Below, piece by piece: positions 47,769 to 59,070 of a stretch of 64,000 bases of DNA. The notes under the pieces were generated by a model, which had not been told where the DNA came from, ran no database searches, and saw nothing but the letters and a program-made list of their open reading frames with translations. The DNA is from Lanius collurio. Lineage: Eukaryota; Chordata; Aves; Passeriformes; Laniidae. The stretch spans positions 2,938,315-3,002,314 of the forward strand of contig JACBWW010000016.1 in the NCBI GenBank assembly GCA_020086605.1. Reading direction: 5' to 3'. Every line of letters starts with the position of its first letter. Within the stretch, counting starts at the first letter, position 1. Made by a program: the position numbers and the translations under genes.

Positions 47769-50700
47769 CTGGATGTGAATCATCTAGATTTTTGCAGCTT
47801 TCAATTTATCCCTATTTCTGGACTTAGAGTACTATTTTTTTTCTTGTTGGTAAATATTCTGTTGAAGCTTTTATTATTTTTGTTTATACTGTTCATTCAC
47901 TCAGGTATCACTTTCCTATTTGCTTAGTGTTTCCAGGCCTTAAAGTATCCATTGTTAGATCACATGGCTGAAAGAATATTGTTCTATAGTTTTCTATATC
48001 ACTAGACAGGAAAAGCAATTATTTTTTGCTTACTATTTGTAGCTGTTTCCCCATAGGGAATGTCTGGTACATTGTTGTACAACTGACACTAAATCTTTTT
48101 TAAACCATTGATGAGGTTTCTTCCTGTGCTTTAGTCTATCACACAATGCCAAAGGTAAAATTTCTCATTTAATCTTATTACTGGTGCCAGAGGATTAATG
48201 TCAGGTGGCACTTGTGGTGACAGTGAAAAGATTAAAAAAATAATTCCATTAAACTTGTCTCCTGCATTTGATATTTGAACTGTTAATAAGAGGGATTACC
48301 TTCTTTGTAGGCCAGGGAAAAATAAGCTCAGCATAATTGTCTTAGTAACCAAAGGCCTCCTTACTTCTAATACAGGAAAGATTATATTTCACAAAGATCT
48401 CTGATTAAGACATTCACTGGGAGTTTTGTCATATTAGGCTAATGGGAAAGATCAACATAACACTTCCTTAATTTTCTGCTGATGAACATTGTAGGTTTTC
48501 TGAAAGTACATAAACAAAGCACAGTCTCTTTTCAAATCCCATGTTTCCATATAGCTTGGATTGTTATTTCTTCAGCCCAATTAATCACAAGGGAGAAGTC
48601 AAAAATACAAATGAATACAATAAAAGAGAAAATATTTACAAAAAGCTTCCTACTGAATTTTTTTCTTTAGTAATTTAGCTACATTTGCATTTTTCCATTG
48701 CAAGAAAAAGTAGATGTTTAAAGATCCTGCAGCAGCACTCAGACATTACATGCAGGTTGACAGCTGGGAGTAATTTATTATCATTTTTGTACATTGAAAA
48801 TGAAGGGGAGGTGCATGGTTTGTGCAATGAAGTAGGCCCTAGTTTCAGCATTTTTCTCACATTCATGCTTCCAAAAGAGGAGAAGAAAGATTCTCTCATT
48901 TTTAGAGATGTGACCAGCACAATAATATTCTGTATGTGCCCAGTTTTCAAATACTTTGGCCCCAATTTTGCTGCGTATCTCCAACAGATTTGTTTTACTG
49001 GATTTCCTTTAGTTGCCTCCAGACTCTGATTCATTGAGTCCTAAAGCAGAAGCCCAACTGAGTAAAGGAGTTCTCACATTTTATATTCTTATAATTAATC
49101 ATAATCTATTTAAAAATAGATACTCTGTGCTACTATAGTAATGACCAGAGATAGTAAATACTATTTTTGAAAGTGTCTACATTTTTAAAAATCTCTTCTG
49201 TGGCAGAATTTTAGAAATTATTAACAAATGCTGAACTGCAATTCTAAATATTTAGTAGCACATTATATTTATTCCTGAATAAAAGTCAACCCAAACCAGT
49301 TTTTTGATTCATCATCGGAATTTTCTTGGGAACCCTCATTGCCTGAGGAAGACTTAAATTCATAACAGAGTCAGCACAAGGTTAGCTGCCAGCCTTCTTC
49401 CTTTCCTGCTGCAAAGAAAATGTTATTTCATCATTGCTTAGGAGAGACTAATGAACTGGCACAGACATTAATTTTACATCTTTTTTAATACTTCTATTGA
49501 AGAATGAGTAAGGAAAAAATAGGGTTTTTTTTTTTCATGCAGTATAACACAGGAAAACTTCCAGCAAATGAATTTTGATTATTTTTTTTTTAATCCATCA
49601 GATTCTAGGCAGAGTTTCTAGATAAACATTTCAGCTGTATTTTATCTCTCTTTTACCAGAACATCTGTTTCTGAGTTCTCAGTAGGTGTTTTGTTTACCC
49701 TGTGTTCTGGTCCGATTGCCTAGGCAAGAGTCTGCTTCCCAAGGATTTACGTGACTGAAACTTAGCCTGATGTGATAGTGGAGACAAACATCACAAACCT
49801 TTTATTGCTGGAGACTATTTGTTCCTGTTTTAAAACCAAAGTCATTAATTTGCATTTGCAGCTACTTATGTAGCTGTCTTCCTGAAATATGCACTGAGTT
49901 TATTGCAAGGAATGTTTGGGGAAACTCCAGCACCCCAAATTCAACCCATGAAAGGTGGAGGGAGATGTAAAGGAAAAGAGTGGAGCCATCCATGTCTAGA
50001 CAAGGGCAATGGGATCCATGAGAGAGGCTGGGAAAACTGCATAGAGCAGGAAAGTCCTGAATACAGGATAAGAAGGGCCAAAATTATTTGCTATGACTCT
50101 GTTGGACAACAGTTTACATTAGAAAATACAACTAGATCAACTGGACATACAATGTTTGCCTCTTGAGGAGAAATACACCAAGTAGCTCTTAGGTTCAAAC
50201 CAACTTTGTAGAGATTTCATGGGCTTTGTAAAACCAACAGCTTATGCCTTTAGAAATTCACTAAGAGGGAATACATAATGGATAAATTACTGGCTAATTC
50301 TGGCTAGGGGAAATGTGAGGGAAATCTGCTGTGCTGTACCTTGCTTCATGTTTGTTCTTACAGTGTCATATGAAAGCAAGTGCAAGCACATATTGTTTGG
50401 GTTTCATTGAAAACAACCCAAGTAGAAAGAAAATAAAGTTTAAAAAAATGGTCATTCTCAGTTTTTCTGAAAATTTGAAAATCTTGTCTTTGAGGAAGGA
50501 TGCTGATGGTGTTTCTGGTAGTTGTTCATATAAACCTTTTCAGAAATTTAAGCAGCTCTTACTGAAACTACAATTAACATTAGGAAAGTGCTCCAGAATT
50601 TTATACCTTCTTTAATTTTCAGTGGCAGTGCTTCAATGGCTGGTTTCTTATCCTTTGGTGGTAATGTGGACACTGGCATTTACTTGTTCTAGCTGTTATT

Positions 50701-50899
50701 CCCTCCTTATGTTTACCCTTCTTACCCAGTTATTTTTATAGAAAATGTTAGATTGTCACAACATCAGTCTTGGTTTTGCCAGGTTCTGCAAACCACACTA
50801 CTTTGATATAATTTGTGAAGTAGATAATGCACTCCTATGCTCATAGCAATTGCTTTTTTCAGTCTGTATTCCAACTTGAAGCCATATTTTTGAGCACAG
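47769..50899. other. Unique AT-rich non-coding stretch
   Basis: Includes frames at 48675-49034 (119 codons minus, 114 codons plus, overlapping) and 49903-50166 (87 codons) without recognisable domains. T-runs lie near 49528 and 49580. A 12-bp palindrome is at 49716-49727. Confidence 0.5.
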
Positions 50900-51440
50900 G
50901 AGACCCAAGCAATATTTCTGATGTCCAGATGTGCTGTTTGAATGATATCTCACCCCTCACTTATACAACAGTATTGATCTTTCTTACCTCTTCTAGAAAT
51001 ATTTTGTCTGATAAACTCAATATCCTTTTCCAAAGCAGACTTAGACTGATGATTCACAGTCACATAGACAAAGAAATACGAGTGATTTGCTGCAGATGAG
51101 CACTGGCTTTTTTTTTACAGGAATTTTCTCAGTCTTGAAATGCATGATAGTGTACTCTATATGAATGCTATTTTATTCCATTTTCTATATGCTAAATCAA
51201 GTCTTTCAATTCCTCTTGATTTTCTAATCCTCTGTATTAAAAACACTTTCTCAAAATCATTTTTATCATCACCCTTGTTTTTGGAGTATTATTAGTGTAA
51301 ATATTTAACAAAATTAGATCCACAGTGACCCCTGAATAATCTGTTCCACAATAGTTCTTCAGGCTGAGCAGCTGACCTTTCAGTGCAATCTTTCTCCTTG
51401 TCCCTTTAACCAGAAATCTCAGTTTTGTCAGGCAGAGCAT
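50900..51440 (-). mobile_element. Ancient CR1-type LINE relic (antisense)
   Basis: In antisense order: 'gatgattcacagtcac', 'aaatgcatgatagtgtactc', 'gctattttattccatttt', 'gtaaatatttaacaaaatta', 'gatccacagtgacccctga', then 'ctccttgtccctttaaccag'. Old CR1 elements read in the same order gatgactcatattcag, gcatgat...tacatt, tttcatctgccatttg, gaaaatattaaacaaaactg, gtcccagtacagacccctg, and cctgttctttaaccagttttt. It is decayed with no coding content. It directly precedes a younger CR1 in the opposite orientation. Confidence 0.6.
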
Positions 51441-51769
51441 GTGCATAGCTTCATGCGTTGGGCTATGTGACTGATGTCAAATTAAACCTAAACCACTGCA
51501 GGATTTTACCAGAACTTAACATCTACTTTGAGTCTGTGTTTCCAGTGTAAAACAGTAGCATCCATGAAAGAGAATTTGCTTAAAAAAAATGGTATTAATA
51601 TTTGATGGAATAAGAAGAAAAGGTAAGGTGAATGATGGCAAAAATATGGAAGTACAGATGTCGGGGATCACATGAATCTGAGTTTTGTGCTCAGGCAGCT
51701 GAAAGTCGGAGTGATCTGGTGCTGCTCCAGATCTGAGAAGCCTTCTCTAGCTGCACACTCATGGCAAGG
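51441..51769. other. Unique spacer, possible degraded CR1 5' edge
   Basis: Short unique sequence between two CR1 copies. 51660-51769 may be a degraded continuation of the next CR1, but I cannot align it with confidence. Confidence 0.4.
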
Positions 51770-52788
51770 TGGCCTGCGAAGTGCGTAAGGGAAGGGCTGG
51801 GCTGTGGTGTACGGGGACTCAAAAAGAACCTTTGACCAGTTTCTCCCAGCATTCCCCTGGAGAAGCTGGGACTCCATGGTCGGGACAGCTGCACTGTTTG
51901 CTGGCTGAAAACTGGCCAGGCCCAGAGAGTGGTGGGGAAGGGAGCTAAACCCAGCTGGTGGCCAGTCACAAGTGGGGTTCCCCAGGCCTCAGTACCTGTT
52001 TGGTGTTTCAATTGATGATCTGCATGAGGCTGTTGAGTGTTGATCTGCTGGAGGGCAGGAGGGCTCTGCAGAGGGATCTGGACAGGCTGGATCCATGAGC
52101 CAAGGCCAGTTTTGAGGTTCAACAAGGCCAAGTGCTGGGTCCTGCACCTGAGTCTCAACAACACCATGTAATGCCCCATGCTGGGCAAGAGTGTCCCCAG
52201 GTAGCCACAAAGGCCAAGGGCATCCTGGCCTGTGTCAGCAATAGAGCTGGAGCAGGACCAGGGAAGGGATCATCGCCCTGTCTCAGACACTGGTGAGGCC
52301 ACACCTCCAATCCTGTGTTCAGTTCTGGGCTCCTCACCACAAGAAAGGTTTTAAGGCATTGGAGCACGTCCAGAGAAGGGCAACAGAGCTGGGGAAGGGT
52401 CTGGAGCACAAGTCTGATAAGGAACAGATGGGGGAACTGGGGATTTTTAGCCTGGAGAAAGGCAGGTTGCAGACAGATGGGGGTCAGTCTCTTCTCCCAG
52501 GTAACAAATCATGGAATAGGAAAAAATGGCCTAATGTTTGTATCAGGAGAGATTTGTATTGGATATTAGGAAAAATGTCTTGACCTAAAGGGTTGTCAGT
52601 TATTGGAATAGGCTGCCCAGGGAAGTGGTGGAGTCACCATTCTTGGAGGTATTTAAAAGACGTGTAGCTGTGGCACTTGGGGATGTGGTTTTAAGTGGTG
52701 GACCTGGCGGTGACAGGTAAACAGTTGGACTCAGTGATCTTAGAGGTTTCTTGTAGCCTAAATGATTCTATTCTATTCTATTCTCTTT
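51770..52788 (+). mobile_element. CR1 LINE, ~1 kb, internally deleted reverse-transcriptase remnant
   Basis: Covers the C-terminal half of CR1 ORF2 and its 3' UTR. Recognisable blocks are 'ctggagaagctgggactcca', 'ggcccagagagtggtgggga', 'agtggggttccccaggcctc', 'gatctgctggagggcagga', 'ggatctggacaggctggat', 'ggtgaggccacacctccaat', 'ccagagaagggcaacagagc', and a tail ending in ATTCT repeats. An internal deletion near 52040 removes the part of the domain that normally carries the F/YADD catalytic box. Further gaps lie near 52175 and 52460. Stops and frameshifts confirm it is dead. The 96-codon frame 52293-52583 is its surviving C-terminal piece. The 165-codon minus frame is antisense. Confidence 0.95.
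52766..52788. repeat. ATTCT pentamer tail of the CR1
   Basis: 'gattctattctattctattc' marks the 3' end of the CR1, where short terminal repeats are used in target-primed reverse transcription. Here the usual octamer has become a pentamer run. Confidence 0.85.
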
Positions 52789-54232
52789 TGGTCATATTTA
52801 CAGAAAGTATATTTCTGAGCTTTGTCAGCCTGTTTATTAGAAGTTCATATTTCTCCAACACTAATAAAAGTTTATTTTCTCGATGTTGTGCAGTCTATTG
52901 ATTAGTCTGCAAGAACAGTTATTTCTTTCATTAGCTAGAGTAGAAGGAAGTGATATATAGAAATATTATTCACTAAGACTAGTCTTGTAAGCTTAATATT
53001 GTTTTTTTTTACAGCTGATCTCTTTGTTTTGAAGTCCATTGAGTTTGATATGTTTGACTGTGTTGTTTTGTTGTATTTCATGTAAATAGAAATAACTAAT
53101 ATAAGTCATTATAATTACATACACAGCATGGTAAAGAGGGAAGAAGCAGATAGCCAGCAGGTAATGAGCCTTTCCTAAGGTGTGCTGACCTGAGGCTGCC
53201 TAATTCAGGCCAGAAGTGTACCTGTGTAGGTGTGTGTGACCTGGAGTCACACTGCCCCTGGATCTGGTTTGCTTGTATAAATTTCCTCTGAACTTCTGCT
53301 GTGCCACTGCTCACTGCAGGCTGCCAAACATCGGGAAATACCAAAAGAGAGAAGAGCATTCATTGCAAAAGAGATGCTCTTAGGAATGTAAAGATCAAAA
53401 AGGCACCCATAGTAAGCCAGCTTCACCTAGCCAAATATCCCACATCTGGCTGCAGCCAAGGGAGAAGTACAAAAAGTAAGGAAGCAGCATGATGTTTTGC
53501 CCAAATATTCCATCATCAGGCTCTAAATTTTCCTAATCCAGCAGCAATCAATTTGTAGCCTTTTGTTTGTTTGCTGAATGGAGGCTGTAGCCTCCCTTGA
53601 AACCTCCTGGCAGCAGGAGATAGTCTCAAGTTCTCTTACTTTTCTGTGACAACTTCTCTTGCAAGTCAGGAATTGACATTCCTAAACAAGCTCATCTGCA
53701 AGGTATGGCAAAACTAAAAGTAGCTGCAAGAGAAATTCAGCCTTGGCTCTCATAATCCTGTTTGTATGGAGTTTCTTCAAAGTCTGATGTGGATCACACA
53801 GGGGATAAAAATCAAGGGAAGGCATGATGGAAATCTCACACAGTGCAGGAAAATAGCTTTCTAAACTATTCTTCAGCTCCAATAATTTCATGTTGTGAAG
53901 TTGAAACTAAGGGAAGATGGGAGCTGAGGTTTTACAGATACCCTTGATTCAAGCTCTCAGGTCTTCAAATTAGAAGACATAACAGCTATTCCTTCCCACT
54001 ATTCCTGCCAAGAGTCTGAACCTGATTAATTTTCTTTTAATGTAAATGGATTTTTTTTAGGAATAAGAATCTACAAGGTAATGGCTGAAAATCTAAAAAG
54101 AAAAATAATTTTAACTTAAGGAGCTAGTGAAGAAGATAGAGTTTTGACCTTTGAAAGAAAGAGCTGGCTACTCTTTTTGCAGTGCCCAAGCTTTGATATT
54201 ATTTCTCTAAGGCTGTCTGTATCCATATGTTT
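52789..54232. other. Unique non-coding stretch
   Basis: No repeats recognised. Frames of 63-87 codons (53096-53891) are unsupported. Confidence 0.5.
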
Positions 54233-54289
54233 TACTACTACTGCTACTACTACTACTATTACTAATCATCATCACAATCATCATCATGA
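54233..54289. repeat. Trinucleotide microsatellite (TAC)n then (ATC)n
   Basis: Imperfect TAC repeats (54233-54262) grade into ATC/TCA repeats (54263-54289). Confidence 0.92.
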
Positions 54290-57228
54290 CAACAATAATT
54301 AAAAAAACCTATTTGACATATTAATTTAGAATTTTTGATCTAAAAGTTAAAAAGTACTTTTTGAAAAGTAAAAAAGGAATTCTTTGGTGCCTATTTCTTC
54401 AACTTTTCCAGAATTATTCTACAATTTTTCTGTCTTGAAGAAAAAATGACAGTGACACCAGAAATAAACTTTAGGGAGTCTCTTCATTTCATGGGAACTG
54501 TAATTTCCTGTCCTTACCCAAACTTTCTAGAGGCCAGCTTGATTCTACTCTGATGAAAGAGCAATTATAACTTTTAAAAAATATTTGGAATCCGTTTTTT
54601 AATCCATCTCAAATTATGCCTCACTCTTCTCAGGTTGGATGGGATAACAGTTTCCACATTTTAGGCAATTGAAGATAAAGCACTTTTTCTAAGCACTCCT
54701 GGATTTTGGGGTATTTTCTCAGTTACTGGTACAAAAACAGCCTGTGTTTTAATGCCAGTAGCCAAAATCGAAGCTACTCCTGTTTCAAGACTGTATCTTT
54801 ATTCAGGTTTTGATGCACCTGTGCTGCTTGCACATGTCAGTGAGTCCATCCTCTCAGGACTGCCAAACACCACCAAAGCATGCTCCTGATTCTTTGAGGT
54901 GGAAAAATGAAGTTTTGAGCAATTAGAGGCAACGGTATGCATTTTCCATGCTTTTGTCTATTAGGGATGATTTGAAGGCTGTGTTGTTACTGTGTCTCTC
55001 TTATGTTGTCTCATATCAAGATTTAACACATCGATTGGCACAGAGGCTCTAAGTTAAGAAACTTAAAGCTAAGTAGGAAAGATTATGCTGTTCCATGAAT
55101 AAGAAATGAAGTGTGACAGGGATGCACACTATTTTTTAAACTGCATGTAGTTAATTTGTTAATTACAGTCAGAAACAATGTTGTTAACTTAGTTTAAAAT
55201 CCCTAAATAAATCTGGGATTTGCAGCTAAAATTTAATGTATGATATTCGTAAACATCCTGCTGTCAAGAAAATCTGCAGGATGTGGCCCAGAATTGAAGT
55301 AGAACTTGTTTCCCAGCCTATGTGGAATAGTTGTTAGCAATTACACAGAGGATGACACCTCGAGTTCATCCAAGAACAATTTACCACCGTGCTAATGGTG
55401 GTAGGACAAGGGAGTGAACTTTCCACAAGCAGTTCAGAGTCTGATATAGGTAAAACCTCACACAGGTGTAATGTGAAATAATTTAAAATAAAAAAAAGAG
55501 TAAAGAAAAAGAAAAGCTTTCTAACTCCATGTTAATCTCAGTTTAATCCTGCTTCAGAATTGATCAAGTAACAGAGGAGCACCCGATCTTTCTCAGCCTT
55601 CTCCTGGATTATGAAACTGCATGGAGGGTCAGCTTTGCAGGCAGCACTATATTGTTGTAATGAATTTAACCTCATGCATGCAAATAAGGATACCTGAAGC
55701 AATTAGAGACAACAGTGACCACCTAATGACTCTAAATTTGGATTTATTTCTAAATTGATACAATACTGCATAGTCCTCGGAGAAGTTGTCAATTATTTCT
55801 TTACTCTGCTCTCACTGTATCTTTGCTCTTATCTATCCTAAGAAAAGAACACTCACTCTTGTGGTCACTTCAGCTCTCAATAAAGTCATCCCTGACTGCT
55901 GGATAATTTCTACAGGAAGTACTGAGTTTTTCTTATTTTCTGATTGTTAATATATATGTCTTTCAGCAACTTTTTTTTGTTGTTTTTTTTTTTCCTTTTC
56001 TTTTTTTTTTTTTTTTGTTTGTTTGTTTGTTTGTTTGGGTTTTTTTGTTTTTGGAGGTCAAACTGTGAACGAATAATAGAAGCCTGCAGCAATATAAGAA
56101 AGTATTACATCTTTCCATGTGGCAGTTTGGGAAGGGAATCATAAGCACTGTTATTTGAGACCCATGTATTTACAATTCCACAACCTAATGAAACGATCTT
56201 TCTCTTATGTTTCATTTACATTAATCAGTTCCCCTGGTTCTTTCATGTTTTCTCTCCTACAGTCGCCTTTGCCATGGGAAAAACTTCCAGAAAGTGTCTG
56301 CATGACTGTTGTATTTAACCATCTAAGAGTTCTGTGTCAAGATGTCTTAAACATTTTGACTTTTGTTAGTAAGCTTGTGCACAGTGACTACAGCTTAATA
56401 TTTTACTAGCTGCCCTGCTGTTCTAGAACCTACTTGTGCAATGGTTGAATTGTCAGGCTTTTTAATAATGAATTAATGATATTTTTAACCTTAAATCCAC
56501 TTTTGTTTTTCATATTTGAGTTTGACCACACAGAGGTGTAGCCTTTAGCTCAATGTATTAAAATATTGTAGCATAATTGTAAGGGGTTTAAATGAATAGA
56601 AAAGGAAGCTTTAAAAATTGTTGGATACTTTTGAAATACAGAAATATTAAATCAATCAAGTTGTGCATGCATCACTGCTAGACCCTACAAGTGAGCTAAT
56701 GAAAGCAGGATTGTACCTCATATGAAATCATCACTACTGAAGTAAAAGCTGTTATGAGAACATCCAGAGAACAGCTACTTCAAGGGAGACACAATGAGAT
56801 ATGCAGAGAACTGTTCAGTTAGGCAGGATTTTCCTATGTCCTGGGAAGCAGGACCAAGATAAATATGGCTTTTCTGCATACAAGACCAACTTAAATTTAT
56901 TACTTTTCCATTCAGGGATTAGAAAAGGGTTTCTGCCTTGAAGTTTACTGATATTTTAAAATTAGAAAAATGTTCATACCACAAGAACTCCAATTTCAGG
57001 CAGACATTTGAATGAGTTACATGACTAATGTCAGCCAAACCCCATATCTTTTCCAAAGCTAGATCCTAGGCAAAGATGAATATATTTCCTGCAACAGATT
57101 GAAGAAAATATGTTACTTTTGGTTAACACGAATTTGATGGTCTTGCTTAACTGAAGTTTCCTAATAACCTGCTTTTGACTTGAAGAAAAAATAAATCAGC
57201 GCTGATTCATTCTTTGTGAAGACTGGCA
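54290..57228. other. Unique AT-rich non-coding stretch
   Basis: Contains a T-rich tract at 55972, a short inverted repeat 'taccacc'/'ggtggta' (55382-55403), and a weak exon-like segment at 56263-56368 (discussed under rejected items). Confidence 0.5.
55972..56052. repeat. T-rich tract with (GTTT)n
   Basis: Long T-runs interrupted by CC and G, including five GTTT steps at 56017-56036. Lys/Asn-rich and Phe-rich frames across it are artefacts. Confidence 0.95.
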
Positions 57229-57723
57229 TGTTGTCAAAGCTCAAATGCAGATGCTGAATCATCCCAAACCAGGCCAGGAGACACTTCAGACACCGAGTCC
57301 AAGAAGTGGATATTTGCTTTATTGGGCGCTGGGTGTGTGGGGGATCTCTTCTCCAAACACACACACACAGAGCACCTCCTACAACCCAATATTATGGGTT
57401 AAATTCATGAATAGTCATCACATTCCTTGGGACAGGAGTGGTTATACAAATTAGTTCTCAGAAGTCATTAATATCATTAGCATATGTGTCACACACTGTC
57501 CTGGTGGTCCCACTGAGCAAGGCTCGTCTTCTTCCTTGGGGGTCTTTCTGATGAAGGCCAGAAGTCTTCATCACAATGCACTTTTCACCTTTCTTTCTGG
57601 AGCATGCACAGTCCTTTAAGTAGAATGATTCAGTGGTTTCTGTGTTGGTTTCAAATAAATTCTTGTTCTTCTTATCTTGACAAGATTAAAGGGAATCCTG
57701 CTTCTTAGGTTTTGTGACCAACA
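57229..57723 (-). mobile_element. Solo ERVK-like LTR, minus strand, ~495 bp
   Basis: On the minus strand the element begins TGTTGGTCAC and ends TTTGACAACA, giving the terminal inverted repeat TGTTG...CAACA expected of a retroviral LTR. Its R/U5 reads 'cccaataaagcaaatatcca' then 'cttcttggactcggtgtct', with AATAAA at 57318-57323. This is typical of avian ERVK-type LTRs. A TATA-like 'gtataacc' lies ~120 nt upstream of the signal. No primer-binding site follows the U5 end and no gag or pol is present, so it is a solo LTR. A target-site duplication was not found, so a boundary could be off by a few bases. Confidence 0.85.
57318..57323 (-). terminator. LTR polyadenylation signal AATAAA (minus strand)
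   Basis: Plus-strand 'tttatt' in 'ttgctttattgggcgct'. It is followed on the sense strand by a GT-rich U5. Confidence 0.7.
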
Positions 57724-59050
57724 TTTGCTGTCTCCAACAGTTAAATGTGCTTATAGGAGTTAACTATTGATCACTCTTATCAATGCTGCCGCTGTCTTCT
57801 CAGTAAAAGTCAGGCTTACAACCCTTAATTTCAAGTATTTTAATCGCCAGTATTAAAAAATGCCTATTTCTAAGTGATTTGGGGGATTTTTATATTTATT
57901 CTTTTATTATAATCTGTTAAGGTGATTTAGTGAGCACAGAGAAGAAATTAAAGAACATACAAAAATTAAGCTTATGCAGAGAATAATTTATTTCTTGGTT
58001 TTGGTAAGAGCAAAATGAATTTTCAAACTAATCAAGACTATGTGATCTGGGACTAGAGAAATGAGGGAAGGGATTTTCTTAAGCAATACACTTAGCAAAA
58101 GGTTAGAGATGAAGTAGTAGAAAGAAATTCCAGAGCTGAACAGCAATGACTTTTATGGTAGATCAACAAAAATTACTGTTAATTAGGAAGAGGAGAACTC
58201 CATGAAAACAACATTACTTTAATCTGTTTTCATATTCAGAGTTATGGTAGCGTGTTATAAATTTTCATTACAGTTTTATTTCTTTGCCATTATACCTGTA
58301 CTTCAATTATCATTCCTTGCTGCTGTTTAGACATCCAACTCGAGCACTGCTGTGCTGCATAGCTACTGCTCATGCTTCCATGTTTTCCCATGTGAAAAAG
58401 CATTCTTTCTAATTAAAAATAAGGTTCTGAAATTGCTGTACAACTTAAAACATTTTTCTTAGGTACAGCCAACAGTGCCTATGCCCTAGGTCTTGTGCAT
58501 TTGAAACCGAGAAACCACGAATGGCACAGTGAGTATTTCAGGAAGAGAAGTCCTTCAGATTTTCTTCCTTGAAAATACGTGTGTCCTGTAGAAGAGATGG
58601 CATTTGTGGTGTGCCCTTTTCACCGTGAGGGTGAGAAACGACCCCTCTGAGTGTTTAAATAAGCTTTTGTGGACTCTGCTGTGTCGGTTTATTGCACCAT
58701 TTACCAAACACGAGGTGGCTGCAGCTGCCTGTCCCTTTAGATGGCTCCCTTGGAGATTGGCCTTCATTACCTGAGCCGGGGACGAGAGGGGGACAAAAGG
58801 GCTGAAATTCGTTGTTATTATTATTGAGTGTGGTCAAACAGGGGGCAGCTCAGCTAAAAAAAGACATCAAGAAGGTTCAGAGCAGTGGTTTTCTGGGTAA
58901 AGGCAGGGGAAGCAGAAAGTGAGGCTGGGGGTGCTGTGCAGTGGAGAGGGATGATGGAGGACAACTCCGTGAGGGGAACAGCTCGGCCCTGGAGAGCTTC
59001 ACCTTTCCTAAATGCAGCCCCACATGCCTGGTTTTTAACTCCCCCCTCCC

Positions 59051-59070
59051 TTTTTTTTTTTTTTTTTTTT
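59051..59070. repeat. Poly-T tract (20 nt)
   Basis: Uninterrupted T run followed by 'agtagtag'. Confidence 0.95.

Noticed and set aside
47490..47927. 145-codon plus frame with a Pro-Phe repeat
   Set aside because: The repeat is the translation of the CCCTTT hexamer array. The flanks show no domain or splice sites.
51547..51621. Segment between 'gtttccag' and AAAAG/GTAAGG
   Set aside because: Stops in all three frames. At most a non-coding pseudo-exon, with no further support.
51691..52188. 165-codon minus frame
   Set aside because: It is the antisense of a degraded CR1 element running on the plus strand.
55910..56148. Lys/Asn-rich and Phe-rich short frames
   Set aside because: Translations of the T-rich/(GTTT)n tract.
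56263..56368. Exon-like segment after 'ctcctacag', open in one frame, followed by GTAAGC
   Set aside because: The donor context (TTA/GTAAGC) is weak at the exon end, the polypyrimidine tract is short, the peptide is unfamiliar and the frame extends on both sides by chance.
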